Under the pieces are notes generated by a model that was not told the DNA's origin, searched no databases, and saw only the letters and a list, made by a program, of their open reading frames with translations. The translations under genes were made by a program, and so were the position numbers. Positions 23,653-31,993 of a stretch of DNA of 64,000 bases are shown in pieces. Position 1 is the first letter of the stretch; the number at the start of each line of letters is the position of its first letter. Source of the DNA: a virus; IMG/VR virus record IMGVR_UViG_3300018080_000116, positions 1 through 64,000 of that record; one strand, 5' to 3'.

Positions 23653-24545
23653 GTTTCAACCAAAACGTTTGGGATCAGGCCCGCAAGTTGATCTTCGAGG
23701 CTTCCAAGGGAGCGCCTCCCGAAGTCATGCAGCAACTCGACGAGTTGGTCTTGCATACCGATGGGGCGTTCGAGGATTGCATCGAAACCCCCGAGTGCGG
23801 CATCATCGCCCTGGGCAACTGGAACTGCACTTACGCACAGACCGACGATGGCAGTGTCCAGCCCGACAACAACACGATGCCGATGCTGGGCAATGCCCTG
23901 GAGAAGTTGGGCATTGAACTGGACTGGAGCGATTGCTACGAAATCTGTGCGTGTTGTGGCAAGCTGGTCCGAACGGAGCCGACGCATTACGGCTGGCTTC
24001 CCCGACACTGTTTCATCGAGGGCCTGGGCGACGTTTGTGCGGCGTGTATTATCGAAGATCACGCCGAAGAGTATTTCCAGATGCTTGAAGGTCACGGCGA
24101 GCGTGCCGTAGCGCTCGAAGACGTTGATCCGACCGACCATGATTATGTTCAGATCATTGGCGAGTGCGAGAATGGTCTGTATCATGGTCAGGACGACGAC
24201 CCCGAATCCATTGCCACGGCCCTCCGCAAATTGGGCATCGAGCGATTCTTGTTCAAGGTGGACTCGACCGGTCAGTTCGATACGCATTTCAGCGTGTTCG
24301 TCCACGAAGACGAGGCAGAGTTGTTTGACGTTCAGCGGTATGCCAAGGCGCTCAAGCAACCGGAGTTGTCACCGGCTGAGGCGTGTCAGCAATACTTGCA
24401 GAACGCCAGTGCGGCCATGAAAGACCAGGGCGATAAGCCCGGTGTCACTATCATCCGCCGTGACCCCGAAGATGACACCCAGCCCGTCATCAAGACCATA
24501 ACACCCCTCGAATTCGTCCAGGGGAAAGCCTTCCAAGAAAACTGA
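23649..24545 (+). CDS. Hypothetical acidic protein, possible zinc ligands
   Basis: 298 residues. The first 110 contain WDQARKLIFEASKG and CACCGKLVRTEP with later CAACI, possible ligands of a zinc site. The second half has DDDPESIATALRKLGIERFLF and FSVFVHEDEAELF. Acidic overall. Unknown function, but clearly a folded protein. Confidence 0.68.
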   Translation: MSFNQNVWDQARKLIFEASKGAPPEVMQQLDELVLHTDGAFEDCIETPECGIIALGNWNCTYAQTDDGSVQPDNNTMPMLGNALEKLGIELDWSDCYEICACCGKLVRTEPTHYGWLPRHCFIEGLGDVCAACIIEDHAEEYFQMLEGHGERAVALEDVDPTDHDYVQIIGECENGLYHGQDDDPESIATALRKLGIERFLFKVDSTGQFDTHFSVFVHEDEAELFDVQRYAKALKQPELSPAEACQQYLQNASAAMKDQGDKPGVTIIRRDPEDDTQPVIKTITPLEFVQGKAFQEN

Positions 24546-24555
24546 AAGGGAACCC

Positions 24556-24681
24556 ATGAATTGGACTCGTGACCAGTGGAAAGCGCTTGTGTTCGGCATC
24601 GGTCTGTTGATCGTGCTGGTGCAGTTCGGATTGTGGCCTGCCGTGGCCGTTGGCTGCATCGCATGGAGCGTGAAGAGCTAG
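24556..24681 (+). CDS. Small single-pass membrane protein
   Basis: 41 residues. WTRDQWKALVFG leads into one hydrophobic helix (VFGIGLLIVLVQFGLWPAVA). It ends VKS. Ribosome site AAAGGGAA. Confidence 0.6.
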   Translation: MNWTRDQWKALVFGIGLLIVLVQFGLWPAVAVGCIAWSVKS

Positions 24682-24873
24682 GCCCCCGAAACTCAAGGGT
24701 GGACCCGAAATGGTGCAACCGGCTTAGCGGCAGGTCGGTTTGGTCCGAAGTTCTAGCACTACCCATGAGCGGATAAGGCGTTATGTACGGTGGAGATTCG
24801 GGTGCCGACATTGCCCGATGGATCAGGGAGAAGCCGGACGCCGGGGGTTTTTATTTTTAGAAGGAACTGAACT
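24682..24873 (+). other. Intergenic stretch, possible structured leader
   Basis: 192 bases without a supported gene. Several short complementary pairs (GGACC/GGTCC, AACCG/CGGTT, GGTGC/GCAC) suggest a folded RNA, and a 25-codon frame starts at 24794. Neither is convincing alone. Confidence 0.3.
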
Positions 24874-25407
24874 GTGAAGAAATTCAATCCCGTTACCGCA
24901 TTGATCGTCTTTCTCGCCGTGCTGTTCATCGCTGGTGTTGGCACCTTTATCACCAAGAGCCTGCCCGTTTGGCGTGAGCAAGCCCGAGTACGAGACACGC
25001 AGGAACTTGTGTTGCGTACATCGAAGGTCGCCGAGCGACACGGTTGGGAAGCGATCCCCGCTGACTTCGAGGCGGACGCCTGGGGCAATCCCATCAGACT
25101 AGAAAGAATACCAGCCGAAGGGTTGGACAAGACCGGCATCGGTTACCTCGTTGTGTCGCCCGGTCCCGATGGCCAGTTGGATACGATGGACGACATCAAG
25201 GCCCTGGAAATCGACTGGAACAAATCCAGGATCGTGGGCAAGTGGATGGGCAAGAAAATGCGACAGGCCGGTGAGGGCATGGCCGAAGGCATCATGGGCA
25301 AGAACGAATTCGAGACCGAGGAAGAGCATGAAGAACTGAAAGAGAAGGGGTTCTTCGGCAAGCTAAAAGACAAGTTCACCGGAGGCGATGATGAACCAGA
25401 AGAGTAA
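24874..25407 (+). CDS. Pseudopilin-like (type II secretion G-type) membrane protein
   Basis: 177 residues from a GTG with GAAGGAAC. The N-terminal membrane helix is at 8-27, followed by a helix (WREQARVRDTQELVLR). DAWGNPIRLERI (68-79) and SPGPDGQLDTMDDI (95-108) match the C-terminal calcium-binding loop of GspG-type pseudopilins. The usual prepilin cleavage site (GFTLxE) is missing, so it is probably a non-assembling relative. The tail after 120 is highly charged. Confidence 0.68.
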   Translation: MKKFNPVTALIVFLAVLFIAGVGTFITKSLPVWREQARVRDTQELVLRTSKVAERHGWEAIPADFEADAWGNPIRLERIPAEGLDKTGIGYLVVSPGPDGQLDTMDDIKALEIDWNKSRIVGKWMGKKMRQAGEGMAEGIMGKNEFETEEEHEELKEKGFFGKLKDKFTGGDDEPEE

Positions 25408-25564
25408 AGTCCTGTTGGCCATCCTCCTGTTTTTTGTGTTGGCGGTCGTTTTTGGGGCGGTATTGGCAGCGTTCGGTTTAACTGATGTTTTTCCCAATGC
25501 CGTCCTGAGTGGCCTCGCCGGTGGCTTCATCAGTCGAGCTATTTACGACCTGTTTCTCAAGTAG
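25391..25564 (+). CDS. Small membrane protein
   Basis: 57 residues from the second ATG of ATGATG (GGAGGCG upstream). Hydrophobic helix VLLAILLFFVLAVVFGAVLA and a second weaker one near AVLSGLAGGF. It overlaps the pseudopilin-like gene by 17 bases, so they may act together in the membrane. Confidence 0.62.
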   Translation: MNQKSKVLLAILLFFVLAVVFGAVLAAFGLTDVFPNAVLSGLAGGFISRAIYDLFLK

Positions 25565-25590
25565 CACAACCTTACGGAGTACCAAGCACC

Positions 25591-26148
25591 ATGTCCAAGA
25601 ACGATTACGAGAACGTCGATCCGAGTTGTCACTGTGAATCCTGCGGCGAACGTATCACCGAGGATGGTGACGCTGGTGGTCGCTGCATGAACTGTCACAC
25701 GGCCATCCTGCCCTTCGGTCACGATGGCCTCAAGCAGTTTCGAGTCATCGTGACTCGCAACAAGAAAGGTCGCCCGGCCACTGATGCCTTCGAGTGTTGG
25801 GGCGAGAATGAACAGCAAGTTCGCAAGGCCACCGAAGGGGCAGGGTTCGACGTGGACGACGTGGAACTGTTGTGTGAGTGCGAACGTTATTTTCATCTGC
25901 CCATCGAGGGCGGCATCAACGTCTACTGCAACGTCGAAAACCAGCCCGGTGGCTGTATCGAATCCGGTCTGAAAGTGCCCGAAGTGGGCGACGGCGAAGA
26001 TGCCGAAAGCAACCACGACTACAACGTGGCAACCGACGCCATCGAATCCTTGATCCTGGCCCACGCCTGTGCCGGTATCGACGTTTCCTCTCTCGATTAC
26101 TTGGAGGGATTGGAAACGGCGTTGGAGGCTTGTGCCAACAACCTGTAA
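25591..26148 (+). CDS. Zinc-ribbon protein
   Basis: 185 residues. CHCESCGERITEDGDAGG and CMNCHTAILPFG form an N-terminal ribbon. The rest is acidic with further cysteines (CECER, CNVENQPGGC). Leader TTACGGAG recurs before several genes in this block. Confidence 0.65.
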   Translation: MSKNDYENVDPSCHCESCGERITEDGDAGGRCMNCHTAILPFGHDGLKQFRVIVTRNKKGRPATDAFECWGENEQQVRKATEGAGFDVDDVELLCECERYFHLPIEGGINVYCNVENQPGGCIESGLKVPEVGDGEDAESNHDYNVATDAIESLILAHACAGIDVSSLDYLEGLETALEACANNL

Positions 26149-26168
26149 CCCTACGGAGTGAAAGTGCC

Positions 26169-26414
26169 ATGAGTCAAACGACAGTCAACGTTGCCAACAT
26201 GACGGAAGTGTACCGCTACCACAGTGGTTCCAACCAGTTGTTCAAGGTCCAGCGAGCCGTTCAGGCCATTAGCCGCCTGGGCAACCTGGACATCCGAGCC
26301 GAACTGGAAGGCGAAAGCATCGTCTTTTACGCCAAGGCAAGTATCGGCGAGTTGGATCGGTGCCACCTGGACAAGATCATTTCCAGCCTCATTCAGTTGT
26401 TGGGGAAAGAATGA
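26169..26414 (+). CDS. Hypothetical protein
   Basis: 81 residues. MTEVYRYHSGSNQLFKVQ, then LDIRAELEGESIVFYAK and a C-terminal helix; an alpha/beta mini-domain. ATGA overlap with the next gene, CCTACGGAG leader. Confidence 0.6.
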   Translation: MSQTTVNVANMTEVYRYHSGSNQLFKVQRAVQAISRLGNLDIRAELEGESIVFYAKASIGELDRCHLDKIISSLIQLLGKE

Positions 26415-26809
26415 AGACGCTGCCGACAAAATGGGCTTTCTACGACCTGCCCGAAAAAGAACGTCTGGCCATGATTGGCCAGCCGTTCATGGAGTCGCAG
26501 GGCAGAAGTCGTTCGGTTTACTTCCCGGTGGACTTGCACCCGGATGAATTTAATTACGAAGCCCCGCAAGGTCTGATCTTCGTTACTGAAATCTTTCCCA
26601 ACGATGGGATGCAGAACTGGTTTCGTGTGGGCGTATGTTCCCCCGATGACCTGGACAAAGACCTGGACTTTGATAGCCCGGAGTCTCCGCAACATCGAGC
26701 CCAAGCAATTGAGTTTTTGAGCGACCCAACCAACCTTCGTGGCGTGTTCTACGACGACGTATTGAACATGATCCAGGAATTGGTTGGCGCAGGAACGAGA
26801 ACAAGCTGA
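26411..26809 (+). CDS. Hypothetical protein
   Basis: 132 residues. WAFYDLPEKERLAMIGQPF, then RSRSVYFPVDLHPDEFNYE and a helical end (DVLNMIQELVGA). It shares a base with the next start. Confidence 0.6.
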   Translation: MKTLPTKWAFYDLPEKERLAMIGQPFMESQGRSRSVYFPVDLHPDEFNYEAPQGLIFVTEIFPNDGMQNWFRVGVCSPDDLDKDLDFDSPESPQHRAQAIEFLSDPTNLRGVFYDDVLNMIQELVGAGTRTS

Positions 26810-27324
26810 TGAACGCAACCATCTTTGTTTTGTGTATGCTTCCGACTGTCAACCCGGCACCCGTGCCCACGCAACTGCAAGGCGGTTTCGTGAGACTGAG
26901 CGAACTGCCCGAGGGTGGTCGAGTCCGAGTCTACAGCCAAGCCCTGGTCATGGACACACAGGGTCGAGCGTGGTTGCGCAAGGATTACGTTGCCAGCGTC
27001 TCAAGAACCAAGTGGGACCGCAACAAGGAACTGGAAGTCATCAATAACAAACTCGGCTGGATTGTGCGAGTGCATCCGACCTACCGGACCATCGACGGCT
27101 ACAAGATTCCAGCGTATCCCAAGTGGGAAAAGGAAGTGGTGAGCCACTACACGCATTACCCGGTCAAGGCTATCAATGTCGTTCAGCCACCGAGAGCGAG
27201 AGTGAATCGCCCCATGTACGTGCGTGTGGGCGTTTCCACCGGCCCGGTATTCCGGCCACCGTACTACCGGCATTATGTTCCAAGGTTACAAACACGATCA
27301 CCTGGGGTACAATATCGCCAATGA
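26809..27324 (+). CDS. Probable secreted or surface hypothetical protein
   Basis: 171 residues. A short hydrophobic N-terminus (NATIFVLCMLPTVNPAPVP) may be a signal peptide. The body is basic, Pro/Tyr/Arg-rich (VVQPPRARVNRPMYVRVGV), ending RSPGVQYRQ. A promoter lies inside its 3' end. Confidence 0.6.
   Translation: MNATIFVLCMLPTVNPAPVPTQLQGGFVRLSELPEGGRVRVYSQALVMDTQGRAWLRKDYVASVSRTKWDRNKELEVINNKLGWIVRVHPTYRTIDGYKIPAYPKWEKEVVSHYTHYPVKAINVVQPPRARVNRPMYVRVGVSTGPVFRPPYYRHYVPRLQTRSPGVQYRQ
27285..27313 (+). promoter_or_regulatory. Sigma-70-like promoter (GTTACA-17-TACAAT) inside a gene end
   Basis: -35 27285-27290, -10 27308-27313, CCTGGGG before the -10. The next ATG is at 27321, so transcription would start almost at the start codon. 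Confidence 0.6.
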
Positions 27325-27536
27325 GTAATCAAACAAGCCCACCAACGTTGCCCCGCTGTGGCGAAAGATACAACGTGGGGACTGAGGCCCCGCCTCGTGC
27401 CAAGTGGGCGTTGTGGTTTTGGGGCTACGTCATCTTCCATCAGACCAAAGCAGCAGCCGAACGCAGCCTGGGGAAACTGAGCTACTACGAAGCCGAAGAC
27501 GCTCAAATACTACCCGTCAATCGGAAAAAGAAATGA
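27321..27536 (+). CDS. Hypothetical protein
   Basis: 71 residues. PRCGERYNVGTEAPPRAK, KWALWFWGYVIFHQTKAA and a basic C-terminal tail. The Trp-rich centre is unusual. If made from the promoter at 27285 the message would be nearly leaderless. Confidence 0.55.
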   Translation: MSNQTSPPTLPRCGERYNVGTEAPPRAKWALWFWGYVIFHQTKAAAERSLGKLSYYEAEDAQILPVNRKKK

Positions 27537-27742
27537 CGACCAAACCAGCACCGCATACCTCCAAGCGTTACCGATGCACCAAATGCGGTCACGTTATGGA
27601 AATTAAAACGAACCACTATGGTGCGTGCTGGTCCTGGGGCCACGTGAATTGTTGCCCAAGCTGTCCGCCCTACGCCAAGTATCCCGAGTTTGGCGGACAG
27701 ACCATTTGGGAGTGCATTGACAATCCAGGGGATACAAACTAA
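27533..27742 (+). CDS. Small zinc-ribbon protein
   Basis: 69 residues. YRCTKCGHVMEIKTN followed by CCPSCPPY gives a ribbon. Coupled to the upstream gene by ATGA. Confidence 0.62.
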   Translation: MTTKPAPHTSKRYRCTKCGHVMEIKTNHYGACWSWGHVNCCPSCPPYAKYPEFGGQTIWECIDNPGDTN

Positions 27743-27753
27743 CGGAGAGCACC

Positions 27754-28305
27754 ATGTCAATCGTAGTAAGCAGACAAGTCATTGACCGAATCTTTGACGA
27801 GTGGGAGTTTGAGCACGAAGTCAAAGACAGCGATGGTTGGTCGTCCACTGTGTTGCCCCCCAACCAACAAGTGTCAACCCGCAACGTGTTTCTTGAAGTC
27901 GATCCCGAAGAGCCTTCGCAACTAGGCGTTTTCAAGGTGGAAGTGACTGAAACACCTTTGGGCAAGCAACCGCTGCTTTGTGCGTCGTTCAACTTCGTCA
28001 CCAGGACCATTCGATATTACGACCTGGAAGGCAATCCCATCAAGCCGCACTTCACCGACGAAGAGACAGACGGCCCGTTGTACCTCGCCGTGGCCGTGGG
28101 CTACGATCCGCCAGCCGGTCGGACCTACACTTACACCCACAACTTCCGCAGCCATGAACGGCCCGAACCGCAAGCGGTGTTCGAGGAACTGGACAAGGCC
28201 GATGGCCACCACGTCGTCTTCGAGCGAATCCTGTTGATCCAAGATGGCGAAGTCGTTAGCAATTGGGGGCTGGATGAAGATTACTTTGAGAGACCCGACG
28301 CATGA
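27754..28305 (+). CDS. Hypothetical protein
   Basis: 183 residues. SRQVIDRIFDEWEFEHEV, then a beta-rich core (GVFKVEVTETPLGKQPLL) and VFERILLIQDGEVVSNWGL. Acidic. ATGA overlap with the S24-like gene, TAACGGAG leader. Confidence 0.65.
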   Translation: MSIVVSRQVIDRIFDEWEFEHEVKDSDGWSSTVLPPNQQVSTRNVFLEVDPEEPSQLGVFKVEVTETPLGKQPLLCASFNFVTRTIRYYDLEGNPIKPHFTDEETDGPLYLAVAVGYDPPAGRTYTYTHNFRSHERPEPQAVFEELDKADGHHVVFERILLIQDGEVVSNWGLDEDYFERPDA

Positions 28306-28628
28306 ATTGGGAACACTACAAAGACCGTCTCGCCGCTGGCGAGACGGTCAAGATCAGGCCCCGTGGCAATTCGATGCAGCCGAGAATCAATTCCGGCGAC
28401 GAAGTGACCATTGTGCCGATTGGCGACAGCTACGAGGATCAAGACAAGATCAAAAAGGGCGACATCGTTTTCTGTTGGGTGAACGGCCACTACTGCGTTC
28501 ATCTTGTGCAAGCGGTTCAGCAGAAGATGGGTGGCTGCCGCTACCAGATCGGCAACAACAAAAAACGAACCAACGGTGTCATTGACATCACACGCATCTT
28601 TGGCAAGGCCACAAGGGTGGAGGCATGA
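28302..28628 (+). CDS. S24/S26 (LexA/signal-peptidase fold) protein
   Basis: 108 residues. RGNSMQPRINSGDEVTI (21-37) is the catalytic-serine motif of the LexA/UmuD and signal-peptidase clan, with Ser24. KKGDIVFCWV (51-60) is the second conserved strand. The catalytic lysine position is occupied by His67 in YCVHLV, so the peptidase may be inactive, use a different base, or be a domain remnant. No DNA-binding domain precedes it. Coupled to both neighbours by ATGA overlaps. Confidence 0.7.
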   Translation: MNWEHYKDRLAAGETVKIRPRGNSMQPRINSGDEVTIVPIGDSYEDQDKIKKGDIVFCWVNGHYCVHLVQAVQQKMGGCRYQIGNNKKRTNGVIDITRIFGKATRVEA

Positions 28629-28921
28629 GCAGGAGCAGACGGCGAATAGACAGCCCAATTGTGGGTGGCCTACATTTGGTTGGCAAGTGGTTTTGTTCCG
28701 AGAGTGCGATGGGGTCGGATGGTCATGTCGTCCATCGTTATCTTCAAGAGGATGGGACGTGGGGGAAGACTACTTTCTATTTCGACAGCGAAGAGCAACT
28801 GTTAGCCGCTGAGCAATTGGGGCATCAGCCAGACTTCACGTTGTCCGAAAGAGAAGCCCAAGATCGAGCCTTAATTAGAGACGACGTGGAGAGAATGTTT
28901 GAGGAAGACTTTGAGGATTAA
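28625..28921 (+). CDS. Hypothetical protein
   Basis: 98 residues. Basic N-terminus MSRSRRRIDSPIVGG, central HRYLQEDGTWGKTTFYF, acidic helical C-terminus (DDVERMFEEDFED). Next start is four bases on. Confidence 0.6.
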   Translation: MSRSRRRIDSPIVGGLHLVGKWFCSESAMGSDGHVVHRYLQEDGTWGKTTFYFDSEEQLLAAEQLGHQPDFTLSEREAQDRALIRDDVERMFEEDFED

Positions 28922-28924
28922 AAA

Positions 28925-29095
28925 ATGGAAATGGTTCGTATCCGATCAACCGAAGAGTTACCCACGTGCCACGATGGCGTGAAGGGCCAAGTGTGGAAGC
29001 GGTGGAGCGCATGCTACCCCGACTTCTTCATCGTGCTGGTGTGGACCACCGGCGAGACCTGCGTGTTCCACGAATCACAGTTGAGGCCATTATGA
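28925..29095 (+). CDS. Small hypothetical protein
   Basis: 56 residues. VRIRSTEELPTCHDG then GQVWKRWSACYPDFFIVLVW and a Cys-His end (CVFHESQLRPL). The SH3-like strand pattern is plausible. It overlaps the next gene by ATGA and is in a different frame from the longer open frame that starts at 28966. Confidence 0.6.
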   Translation: MEMVRIRSTEELPTCHDGVKGQVWKRWSACYPDFFIVLVWTTGETCVFHESQLRPL

Positions 29096-29592
29096 AAATT
29101 ATCTCGCACTTAGAGATCGACGCCGATGGGGTTGGTCATCCCACGCTTTGTGTGGTTGAGGGCGGACAGGTCATCGAACAGGTGGAAGACAACGAAGCTG
29201 GTCGGACTCACCTGTTCACCAAGTACGACAAAGACGACATGGAATACAAGCGATGGTGCGGCAACGATCAATGTTGTTGCTCCACCGGCATCCACGAGGG
29301 CAATACGTATGGGCACGGTCGCCTGGATCAATTCGGATACTGGCAACACCCATGTCGAGTTTGTGCTGCCGCCGCCGATCACCGGCGACCCGAGTTGTTG
29401 AAAGAGTTGATCCGAGATCATGGTCCAGCGCCCGAGGATGATCCGACCCGATGGTCCTGGGCCGAACAGGATGCGTGGCCTTATGTCGGCACCGACATTG
29501 AGGCTGAGTCTGCCGTTGTCACCGCTCGTGTTCAAGAGGAAGATGAACAGTGGGACGAATTACACCAACTATTTGGGGAAGATGATGATTGA
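29092..29592 (+). CDS. Hypothetical Cys-rich acidic protein
   Basis: 166 residues. Beta-rich N-terminus (KIISHLEIDADGVGHP), then a Cys/His cluster (WCGNDQCCCSTGIHEGN, CRVCAAAADH) likely to bind zinc. The tail is acidic and Trp-rich. Confidence 0.65.
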   Translation: MKIISHLEIDADGVGHPTLCVVEGGQVIEQVEDNEAGRTHLFTKYDKDDMEYKRWCGNDQCCCSTGIHEGNTYGHGRLDQFGYWQHPCRVCAAAADHRRPELLKELIRDHGPAPEDDPTRWSWAEQDAWPYVGTDIEAESAVVTARVQEEDEQWDELHQLFGEDDD

Positions 29593-29824
29593 CACAGCCA
29601 GCACCACACTGAAAAAGGTCTCCGACCTTGAGGTCGGAGACAAGGTTGACTTGGAGTCTTGCCCGTTTCTCAACTGTCACCCGATGGCCGAATTCGAGTA
29701 TGCGGAAGTGGTCGCTGTTCACCCCGAGAGTGCTGGTTGTATTTGTGTCTACTACGAGATCGGCGACCCGTCTGCGTGCGGTTACTCACCCGACACTGAA
29801 CTAAGGGTACTCGTGGAGGAATAA
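29582..29824 (+). CDS. Small hypothetical protein
   Basis: 80 residues. LKKVSDLEVGDKVDLESC and EFEYAEVVAVHPES look like an SH3 or DUF-type barrel. Overlaps the upstream gene by 11 bases. Confidence 0.58.
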   Translation: MMIDTASTTLKKVSDLEVGDKVDLESCPFLNCHPMAEFEYAEVVAVHPESAGCICVYYEIGDPSACGYSPDTELRVLVEE

Positions 29825-30205
29825 ATGAAGAACGAAGCAGAATACGGTCGAGGCAAGACGAGAATCTTCGTTGGCGGCTGGCGACCGTCCAATTACGACA
29901 TCGCCTGGGCCAAAGAAATGGTCCGAGTGTTGAAGGATGGAGGGCTCTGGAAGCTGCCCGAATCCGACAACGTGTATAAGATTGACCAGAAGAAAAAGAC
30001 GTTTGATCTTGTGCAGGGCGAACCGGATGAAACCTTCTCGAAGAACTTTCTGTGCTTCGGCAAGATCGGTTATCTGGTTCGAGACGCCCGAGGCAAGAAC
30101 CCGGTCGAGCCGAAGATGGAGGGCCGCATGTTGATCGTGCCGGATGGCGAACTGCCGACCACAACGAACAGCATTGTCATCGAAACTGAAAAGGATGAAG
30201 ATTAA
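29825..30205 (+). CDS. Hypothetical protein
   Basis: 126 residues starting directly after the previous stop. KNEAEYGRGKTRIFVGGWRP, then WAKEMVRVLKDGGLWKLP, and a beta-rich end. Weak similarity in layout to PriA-type ribbons was considered, but no zinc ligands remain. Confidence 0.6.
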   Translation: MKNEAEYGRGKTRIFVGGWRPSNYDIAWAKEMVRVLKDGGLWKLPESDNVYKIDQKKKTFDLVQGEPDETFSKNFLCFGKIGYLVRDARGKNPVEPKMEGRMLIVPDGELPTTTNSIVIETEKDED

Positions 30206-30410
30206 AGCCCCGGCTGGTTGTGCGCAGGCCAGCGAAATGACTGTTGAAGTCGTCGAATAGACAGGTGGGAGACGTTGAAGCGGTGTAGCCTATGTTCTTG
30301 CAGGGGCGAGGGTAGTTGAGCCCAAGGGACTCCCTCGCCCGTTCCAGGATTATGCTATTTCGTGGAGTCGCCAAATGCGAAACCACCCGCAGTCGGCGGG
30401 GCTTTTTAAG
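30206..30410 (+). other. Intergenic region with hairpin
   Basis: Holds a GGGCGAGGG/CCCTCGCCC inverted repeat (30304-30312 and 30332-30340, 19-base loop) that probably ends the upstream operon. No gene seen. Confidence 0.5.
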
Positions 30411-30439
30411 TTTACAATCCCCGAACCTCGTACTACAAT
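30411..30439 (+). promoter_or_regulatory. Sigma-70-like promoter (TTTACA-17-TACAAT)
   Basis: -35 30411-30416, -10 30434-30439. The spacer also contains GAACCT (30423-30428), mixing both promoter families. Confidence 0.72.
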
Positions 30440-30478
30440 TCCGGTGTCAACTGAAACATCCGTTACGAGGAATGAGCC

Positions 30479-31576
30479 ATGTCCGTAGCACGAGATCGAG
30501 TAGTCGATAACTATGCAGCCCAAAAGCCCAACCGCAACCACGAAGGCCGTGTGGTGTGGTCTTACGAACGTGGGCCGTCGATGTATGGTGGTGGCGGCAC
30601 ACAAATCTACTGCGACGGCCAAGTTCTCTACAGCTACGGCCCGCACTTTCCTCTCGCCAGTATCATCGGCATCGAGGGGGCAGGAACCGACAAGCAACGC
30701 TTTTTGTTTGTCAAGAATGGCGACAAGGCTTCTTCCACGACAAACACCCATCAGGCATTAACGCAACGTGCCTGCGATGGTCCCACCGTGTCAGCGTCCG
30801 CTCTGGAAGCCGCAGGTATTGACTTCCTTGACTTGGTGCTCAAGCCCACCACCAGGAACAAGATCACCGTTCCCGACAAAGACACCGGCGAACGGTCGCA
30901 ACCGATCATCGTGTTCTGGCGAGAAGACAAGCGAGAGTACCTGTGGCGTGATGACGATGGGAATTACACGACCGCCCACGATTACCCCGAGAAGAAATTC
31001 ACGCCGCCCAAACAGGGTATGTTCGTTGCCTCGTCACGCCAGAAGGAAGATGGCAAAACTTATGGCTATTGGCACATCCTTGGTGCCGTAGTCATCTTCC
31101 ACAAGGGCAAATACTATCTCTGTGGCCTGGACGACGGCACGTACTTTGTGTGCGAGTTGCCGAAGACGCCTCGCAACTGCGACGACGCTTACGAAGTCCT
31201 CAAACCTCGTGAAGTGAAAAAGGCCGAGGCCGAGGGCGCAAAGGTGTTGAGGCAGGGTGAATGGTTCTTTGTGCCGACTGGCATGAAAGACAAAGACCTC
31301 GCCAACAAACTGGAATGGACGCAAACCAAGTTGCTCAAGCGGTCCAAAGTCGAAGCGTTGCCCCGGCGAAGCACCGACAGCAACAAACACGAGTGCCGCC
31401 AGTTAAAGTTGCAGGGCGGCAAGCGAGTGTATGCCAAAGGCAAAGTGTTTCATCGCTCTGCCTATGGCCGTGAACTGACCAATCAGCATCCAACCGTAAA
31501 CCTGGGCGACGAGTGGTTCGTCGTCTATCACAACACCGAAGTGCAATCCTGGTCAATGGGCGGCACGTTTGACTAA
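30479..31576 (+). CDS. Hypothetical protein, 365 residues
   Basis: A large soluble protein of unknown family. An N-terminal globular part with SYGPHFPLASIIGIEGAG is followed by EREDK-rich segments and repeated short strands (YYLCGLDDGTYFVCELP, AKVLRQGEWFFVPTG). The last third contains RQLKLQGGKRVYAKGKVFHR. The strand-rich pattern hints at a beta-barrel or Tudor-like repeats. First gene behind the promoter at 30411. Confidence 0.7.
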   Translation: MSVARDRVVDNYAAQKPNRNHEGRVVWSYERGPSMYGGGGTQIYCDGQVLYSYGPHFPLASIIGIEGAGTDKQRFLFVKNGDKASSTTNTHQALTQRACDGPTVSASALEAAGIDFLDLVLKPTTRNKITVPDKDTGERSQPIIVFWREDKREYLWRDDDGNYTTAHDYPEKKFTPPKQGMFVASSRQKEDGKTYGYWHILGAVVIFHKGKYYLCGLDDGTYFVCELPKTPRNCDDAYEVLKPREVKKAEAEGAKVLRQGEWFFVPTGMKDKDLANKLEWTQTKLLKRSKVEALPRRSTDSNKHECRQLKLQGGKRVYAKGKVFHRSAYGRELTNQHPTVNLGDEWFVVYHNTEVQSWSMGGTFD

Positions 31577-31616
31577 CAGAAGGGACCATCTACAAAGGTT
31601 AATGGGGAGAAATGAA

Positions 31617-31982
31617 ATGGCCGAATTACTGAGCGATACGTTGGACGTTCAGATCGACACGTGGGATGATCCAGGCGATTATCCCAATGCCGTAGCGTCC
31701 GGTCCACTGCCGTCCTACGACTACGTTGAGTGTGTCGAAGGTGAAATGACGTTCAGGCTGACCCCCGAGGAAGTTGCCGAGTACCTCGAAATGAAAGGTG
31801 ACGGCGAAGACGACACGCCTGTGCAGGACTTCATCAACGACACGCTTGATCCTGGCTACCCCACTGGCATCACTTCCGCCAAGTGGGAGCACAGGCTGGA
31901 AGACGACGTGCTTACCATTAGTATTGGCGAAGACTTCGAGTCAGACCTGGGCGAGTTTGACGAACGCTATGATCCCTATTGA
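31617..31982 (+). CDS. Acidic hypothetical protein
   Basis: 121 residues from the ATG at 31617 (GGGGAGA upstream). Very acidic (DTLDVQIDTWDDPGDYP, ending LGEFDERYDPY). No family seen. Confidence 0.6.
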   Translation: MAELLSDTLDVQIDTWDDPGDYPNAVASGPLPSYDYVECVEGEMTFRLTPEEVAEYLEMKGDGEDDTPVQDFINDTLDPGYPTGITSAKWEHRLEDDVLTISIGEDFESDLGEFDERYDPY

Positions 31983-31993
31983 AAGGCATGTTA

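Noticed and set aside
24794-24871. 25-codon frame before the pseudopilin-like gene
   Set aside because: Too short, weak ribosome site, and its end lies in a T-rich leader.
29972-29981. GTGTATAAGATT inside the gene at 29825-30205
   Set aside because: No GAACCT box at the right distance; encodes NVYKI within a folded protein.
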